From: Diploscapter coronatus
Lineage: Eukaryota; Nematoda; Chromadorea; Rhabditida; Rhabditidae
Reading direction: 5' to 3'
Assembly: GCA_964036155.1 (NCBI GenBank)
Contig: OZ038423.1
Span: 80,925,249-80,989,248, forward strand
DNA length: 64,000 bases
Under the pieces are notes generated by a model. That model was not told where the DNA came from, ran no database searches, and worked only from the letters and a program-made list of their open reading frames with translations. Shown one piece after another: positions 59,208 through 64,000 of the stretch (its first letter is position 1; each line of letters opens with the position of its first letter). The translations under genes and the position numbers were made by a program.

Positions 59208-61131
59208 TTACGTTAAGTTATTGAATTTATACCTATCAGTTTTCAGCCAGCTCTGCCACTTGCTTCCCTTCCCACATAATAGTAACACAAAAATATGACG
59301 AAACTTAGGGCTGAACCAAGCGTATATCACAAAATTGAATGAGCTGAAATTAGAGGTTTAAAAACTATTTAGAAGAATATTCCTACCTATAAAAACACAC
59401 GAGAATATTTCCGATCGGAATAAAATCATCAGATAGGTCGAGATTTATGTATGTGCTAGCAGTCTTTATCGCTATCAGGCAATTAAATAGAAGAAATGAT
59501 AATATGATTATTACGGCCATTGTAGTGCATCTAATCCGACTTACTTTTTGATGATAAAGGAATCGTGTTATTTTAAGAAATTGTTTTTGGACAAAACACT
59601 GAATTTCCCCATAGGATATTTTCTACGCAACACTAAATACTTAGTTTAGTGATGAACTCAAAATTTTGCGCTATTTCAGAGATATCATATATTTAATCAC
59701 CAAGCAAATAGGTTCAGGCAATAATGCATAAATTCGTACCTCTTTTCATTTCCTTCACTATTTTTAGAGTTTTGCATTACTCCACGATTTCTATAGGCAT
59801 CTCTAACAGCACGAATGATAATAACGTTCAAAATTAGCATAATGGACCTAAAATTCATGATGCTCTATAGTTTTTACTGATAGATATCGCAATATACCAT
59901 GGTATAAGATATCGGGTAATCAGAAATCCATATAAGACGTAATAAAGCTGATATGCCCGATTAGTAGTTAGAAAATCGTCGTCTATCAAAACACCACATT
60001 CATCTAGGATCTTTTGAAAAAATTGTGGAAACTAAACATGATGTTAAACTTCAAAATTCTAATTTATAAATGACATACTTTATAAATGAAGCTAATTACT
60101 GCAATCGATATGATAACTTTGACTGATCCTTTCGGTGTGCACCAAATCCGCCAATGGAACGGATATTTTATAGCCAAGAAACGGTCGATCGTAATAGCCA
60201 CAACGGTGTAAATGCTGCACATATGCGAAATACTGTAGAATGTGATAGTATAGGCAGCTGTACGCCAATGTACGCGGCAAATTAGATTGTCTGTGTAACC
60301 CTAAATTATCATAGCATCGAAGAATTGTTTCTTTGGATTAGATGTGAAGGGAAATAAAAGGAAAATTGCATTTATCGAGACTATGAATGAAATCGTGTAG
60401 AGAAAATATTCCCGCTCCATCTTTTCGTATGTCATTTTATCCATAATTGCGATTTTTTTCACATCGCAAAATCGCGATAAATCCAAATTGCCACTTAAAG
60501 CACATTCTATTCCAACTTAAGATTTTCTAATTTTACGATAATTTTTTCCAAACGAATAATATATTACCGTATGATAGCATGCCGACATTGGTATGTATAC
60601 GAGTGAGCAAAATACCAGTAGAAGAAGATCAAATACGGATAAACCAGCGAGGTATACATTAAGCGTGAAGTTTCTGAAATTTTTATTCCGAATTACTTCA
60701 ATTAACATTTTTATTTCTCTATTATATGTCGTTCATTTGAGCTGGGAATATTTGTGCCTAGATTTTGCAAGCTTCATGGCAAGGAAAAGAGCGAAATAAA
60801 TCGGGAGCGTGCAGAGTTCTAGCCGTCACCACTCTCGATTTCTTGAAATCTTTCGCTTTTAGCATGGAACTTGCAAAATTGATGCACGATTGTTCTCAAC
60901 ATCAAATGCACAATGCTACCTCATCGACTTGCTAGTGAAGACGATAACTGATATAACGGCAAATGCAACTCCGATTAAGCAAAGAATAGGTAAAATGAAC
61001 AAATAGCAGTAATACTCGTATGCATTGAAATATTCGTTGTATTGAAATAAACAAATCGTTGCATTCATTTCCAAAGACTCGTTCATTTCTAAAGTGAATA
61101 CAAGGCTTTCAGTACCGTCTTCCTCAGACAT
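59208..61131 (-). CDS. Rhodopsin-family neuropeptide-type GPCR (FMRFamide receptor-like)
   Basis: Eight exons, 363 aa: 60920-61131, 60568-60673, 60463-60493, 60079-60290, 59898-60031, 59740-59847, 59387-59539, 59208-59343. A glycosylated N-terminus (sequons NES, NAT) precedes TM1 (YLFILPILCLIGVAFAVISV), then the classic loop MRNFTLNVYLAGLSVFDLLL (TM2), where N and D are the conserved TM2 positions. An ECL1 Cys (LICRVHWR) precedes TM3 (SHMCSIYTVVAITIDRFLAI) with DRF in place of DRY. Then TM4, an ECL2 Cys (DECGVL), TM5 (YLIPWSIMLILNVIIIRAV), TM6 (MAVIIILSFLLFNCLIAI) and TM7 (SSFNFVIYAWF, replacing NPxxY), with a short basic tail. This pattern fits nematode FMRFamide/myosuppressin-type receptors; the ligand is unknown. 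The 31-nt exon 3 is the least certain but is required by phase and supplies a TrpXPhe-like ECL1 motif (WQFG). Confidence 0.85.
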
Positions 61132-62669
61132 AATTAGATCGGTTAAATAGGTTTCTTCCTAAAGCGGGTAGGAATACAAAAATAATGTAGCAGGACTAAA
61201 TCCTAAAATTTACCAAATTGATATTTCGGCTTGGTTTTCCGAAAGTTCAAAATATGACCAAAATAACAGATAACTGTTTATTTTGCTCAAAGTATCGATT
61301 ACATAAAATGCCCAACAATTCCCGAGTTTATATCCAAAGGCAGACATTTTAGTGACGACGATTATCTGATGAAATGCAATTTTAATTGGATGCAAAGTTT
61401 AGCGCTTCTCAAGTTATAAGAGCTGGAAGGAAATTCGAAGAAAAAACATTCACTTCCAACGCTAAAAATAAGAGGGAAGATTAGGAGAAGAATCAATGAA
61501 CTCCATAGCCACTCATAATATTTCTCCAGAAAGCCTGGTGTTTTTGATAACTAGGTCGAAGGTTCGTCTAATTTATGTGCATACGAAAATGCATATTGGA
61601 CAAATTTGTCTTCCAAACTTTCCTAAAATATTGAACAATGTGAAGAATATTATGTTGACGTTGAATCCAAAAGTTTCTCCAAAATGCATAATATTTTGTT
61701 ACTCTCTTGGGGGTAATGTTCAAGTCATAGGCAAAAAATAAAATGAACAAGTGTTCGAAAAATTCTAAATAACTATTGTTGGTGCGCAAAAAACTGATCA
61801 TTGAAAATGAGAGATAGCAAGAGAAAGGGTGAACCTTTGTTCTAGTTCTCTTCATTTCGCACATCATTTTCGTAAGGAAATGAAAAATAATAATATCAGG
61901 ATGAAATCAAATTCTAAAACGATGTAGATCGGGAATAAGTTGATTTGGCAAATCTTCCTAGTTGTGTCCGCTTTTCAACACAAGGACTTTGCACTCCATA
62001 AGACTTGCATCAATCTTCTCAAGTCAAAAAATTTCTGAAAGAGGGGAAGGGGGGAAAGGAACTTGGCTATGCTTTCCCCTTAGAAGAGGTCCGCAGGGCA
62101 GAGCAGCGAAACATACTCCAACGAAAGAGTTGCAATTGGAATAGCCAATCAAGCCAGACTCTCATCTAACAATAAGTTAGAGAATTAGCCAAAACCTTCC
62201 AATTCAAAGCTCAAGTTTTTCTAGGTTTCCGAACGAATACAACCATTATCATAACTATTATATTATCCTTAGAATGAAAGAGAATATCCAGTCTTTGCAA
62301 ACTTGCGTCAATTTGCTGACTTACAACGAGTGCAATTTTCATGTGAATGTCTTTTAAAAATCCATTTACAAAATTAACCAAATTATTGGCACTTTGTACA
62401 ACGTTCAGAAGATAAACAAACTCGGTTTATTTATAGATCAAGTTTAAGACAATTGGAAGTCTTGACAATACGATTCATTATCGAGTCTTGAGAATAAAGT
62501 CGGACTTTGCAAATGCCGCACACTGCTCAATGTCCATTATTTTTCTGTTTTTGTTCTACTCTTTTCTTTCGTTAACATATTCTCTCTTGTGCTCTTATAT
62601 TAAATCATGTGCCTATTCAAAAACTGAATTTATTAATTATTTACAAGAAAAAACTGCATAGGCCATAGG
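61132..62669. other. Spacer between two 7TM receptor genes, possible gene remnants
   Basis: Two minus-strand open stretches (about 61210-61395 and 61568-61867) encode aromatic, hydrophobic peptides such as SYLEFFEHLFILFFAYDL that could be decayed receptor exons, but no splice-compatible chain could be built. Otherwise AT-rich. Confidence 0.4.
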
Positions 62670-63843
62670 TCACATTTGAGGTCTTATTGAGATGACGCTA
62701 TTATTTGCTGTAACTTTTGTTAAATAATTCTTTCTAATATGTTTTGTTAAATCTAAAAAAAGAATATCTGAATAAAATTAGAAATTTTAAATAGATACCT
62801 TTTATAAACTCTACGATAGATTTCCTCACATATGACACGAAACAAATCGAATATATGTTGAAAAATAATGCCGATGAAGCAAATAATAAGGATGCTACAT
62901 TGATTAAATCTGAATTCAATATCAAAATGACTATATCAATATGCATTTCCAAATACCTTGATTGAAAACCTCTGCCGCTGCACAAACGATAAAGATTGCA
63001 GCCAAGGGCATTGTTGAGATTATTAGAACTATCACCTAAAATATACATCTATCAGGGGCTGATTTATAATTACTACTTGGCAGATTGAATCAATAAGTAG
63101 AGCAATTTCCATTTTATTATTCGATGTTGAAGATATTTGTCGAAATTCTCGGATCACTTTCATAGACACGAACGTCAAATATGCGATGACTGGATTCATC
63201 AAATAAGTAGATGAAATTAAAATCTGATATCGTTACTTAGAATCGTAATCACAATCAGCCCGATACATCCAATGAATGCTAGTCTAATGACCATTTGCAT
63301 GAAATCTTCGCTGTAACCGAATTTCTGCATATTCACTGCCTTCGAATAATCCCAGCCACATGCATTTATCCTTTCTAGAGACGTGTAACAGGTGTAATTC
63401 TAGAATTCGCTATATTTGTTTTGAAAAAATAGTTAGAAAATGTACATATTATTTTTTGCTGGTTGTATATAAAAGTCATCTTTTTTGCATCTTATCAACT
63501 TCTAAGAGAATATCATCGAAGTTCGCTTTAATTTGTCTGTGACTTCATATAATAATCAAGTGACAGGTGCTTGCTTATATGACAATTTTCTAATCGCTCG
63601 AAAAATTACCTGGTAAGGACGAATAACATATTCGTTGCAAAATATTCCCGCTTTTAGGAAGTAGAGATAAATCGAAGAAACAATTGGCGAGAATATCGAA
63701 TCAGCAAGAACGAGTTTGAGAAAGATAATAATGGGGCGAATTGGATAGTCAGACTTGGTTGAATGCACGATTGTTTGCAATCGGGTTGCGAATGAAATGC
63801 TAAATATCAGAGTTATAGTCAATTCGGATGAAATATTTATAAA
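62670..63843 (-). CDS. 7TM chemoreceptor (sra/srab-like), 5' end unresolved
   Basis: Readable exons: 63610 to about 63843, 63237-63399, 63077-63189, 62957-63035, 62799-62909, 62670-62752. Phases close from the first listed exon to the stop. Visible membrane segments: SSELTITLIFSISFATRLQ; RPIIIFLKLVLADSIFSPIV with SSIYLYFLKA; MVIRLAFIGCIGLIVITIL; a mid-chain segment at PVIAYL or IIAYLTFVSM; VIVLIISTMPLAAIFIVCAA; and INVASLLFASSALFFNIYSI. The loop SLERINACGWDYSKA resembles the ERxxA motif after TM3 in nematode Sra/Srab chemoreceptors, which are cilium-localised odorant receptors. An additional exon may lie at about 63886-63942 (reading SMAILTLDYYFEVLNIL), linked by a 42-bp intron, so the true start may lie there or beyond base 64000. 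Subfamily assignment is tentative. Confidence 0.7.
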
Positions 63844-64000
63844 ATATTCTCGTCAAAATGTTAGTGAGTTTGTATAGCTCAATTAGAAACTAAGAATATT
63901 TAACACTTCAAAATAATAATCTAACGTTAAAATGGCCATTGAGCTGAAGAAAACTCCACCGGTAGTTTGAATTTGAGTATGTGGTTTGAGCTCTAGTTTA

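Noticed and set aside
60301..60462. Open frame between TM2 and TM3 exons of the receptor (SRFCDVKKIAIMDKM...)
   Set aside because: It would place a charged segment in the first extracellular loop and its phase does not fit; the 31-nt exon 60463-60493 joins both sides in phase.

Overview
This is a gene-rich stretch of a nematode nuclear genome. The evidence is intron-dense genes with roughly 45-150 bp introns ending in TTTCAG-type acceptors, acceptors abutting the start ATG as expected for spliced-leader trans-splicing (19013, 55335), an nlp-21-type neuropeptide precursor, tyrosinase-ShK and Kunitz/lustrin secreted proteins, a Skp1 paralogue and divergent chemoreceptors. I cannot name the species. 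All gene models were built by hand from splice sites. Codon phase closes across every junction of the models called complete, but no transcript data were available.

Layout: 1-2670 (-) 5' half of glycyl-tRNA synthetase; 4017-8887 (-) nlp-21-like neuropeptide precursor with a 4.3-kb first intron; 9902-11338 (+) secreted Cys-rich protein resembling MIG-18/fibronectin-I-like proteins; 12741-19012 (-) tyrosinase with three ShK-type segments; 19013-33068 a 14-kb gene-poor, AT-rich interval; 33069-39509 (+) 25-exon secreted protein with eight Kunitz domains alternating with lustrin-type Cys-rich repeats; 40177-44496 (-) 17-exon membrane protein with a Cys-rich ectodomain, one membrane helix and a cytoplasmic PP1-like domain that has lost its catalytic residues; 44965-47753 (+) kelch-repeat protein; 48553-49181 (+) Ser/Thr-rich mucin-like, probably GPI-anchored protein; 49584-51012 (-) Skp1 homologue; 51.0-53.6 kb repeats and an acyltransferase relic; 53575-55334 (-) family-11 alpha-1,2-fucosyltransferase-like protein; 55968-57586 (-) small RING protein; 59208-61131 (-) rhodopsin-type peptide receptor; 62670-about 63843 (-) a second 7TM receptor of chemoreceptor type, 5' end unresolved.

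The introns and spacers carry an unusually dense set of 75-390 bp inverted-repeat (foldback) elements. About ten arm families can be distinguished. Many share a purine-rich/pyrimidine-rich stem and a short motif close to AAATAGTGTG, and several families share nearly the same core with different outer arms. They are the main structure not explained by genes.

The most unusual gene is the receptor-like PP1 pseudophosphatase. The Kunitz/lustrin gene beside it shares foldback families and acceptor style with it and uses two GC-AG introns. The genes do not form an operon or single pathway. Several products (tyrosinase-ShK, Kunitz/lustrin, mucin, fucosyltransferase) are types often associated with cuticle or surface glycocalyx, which is only a thematic inference.
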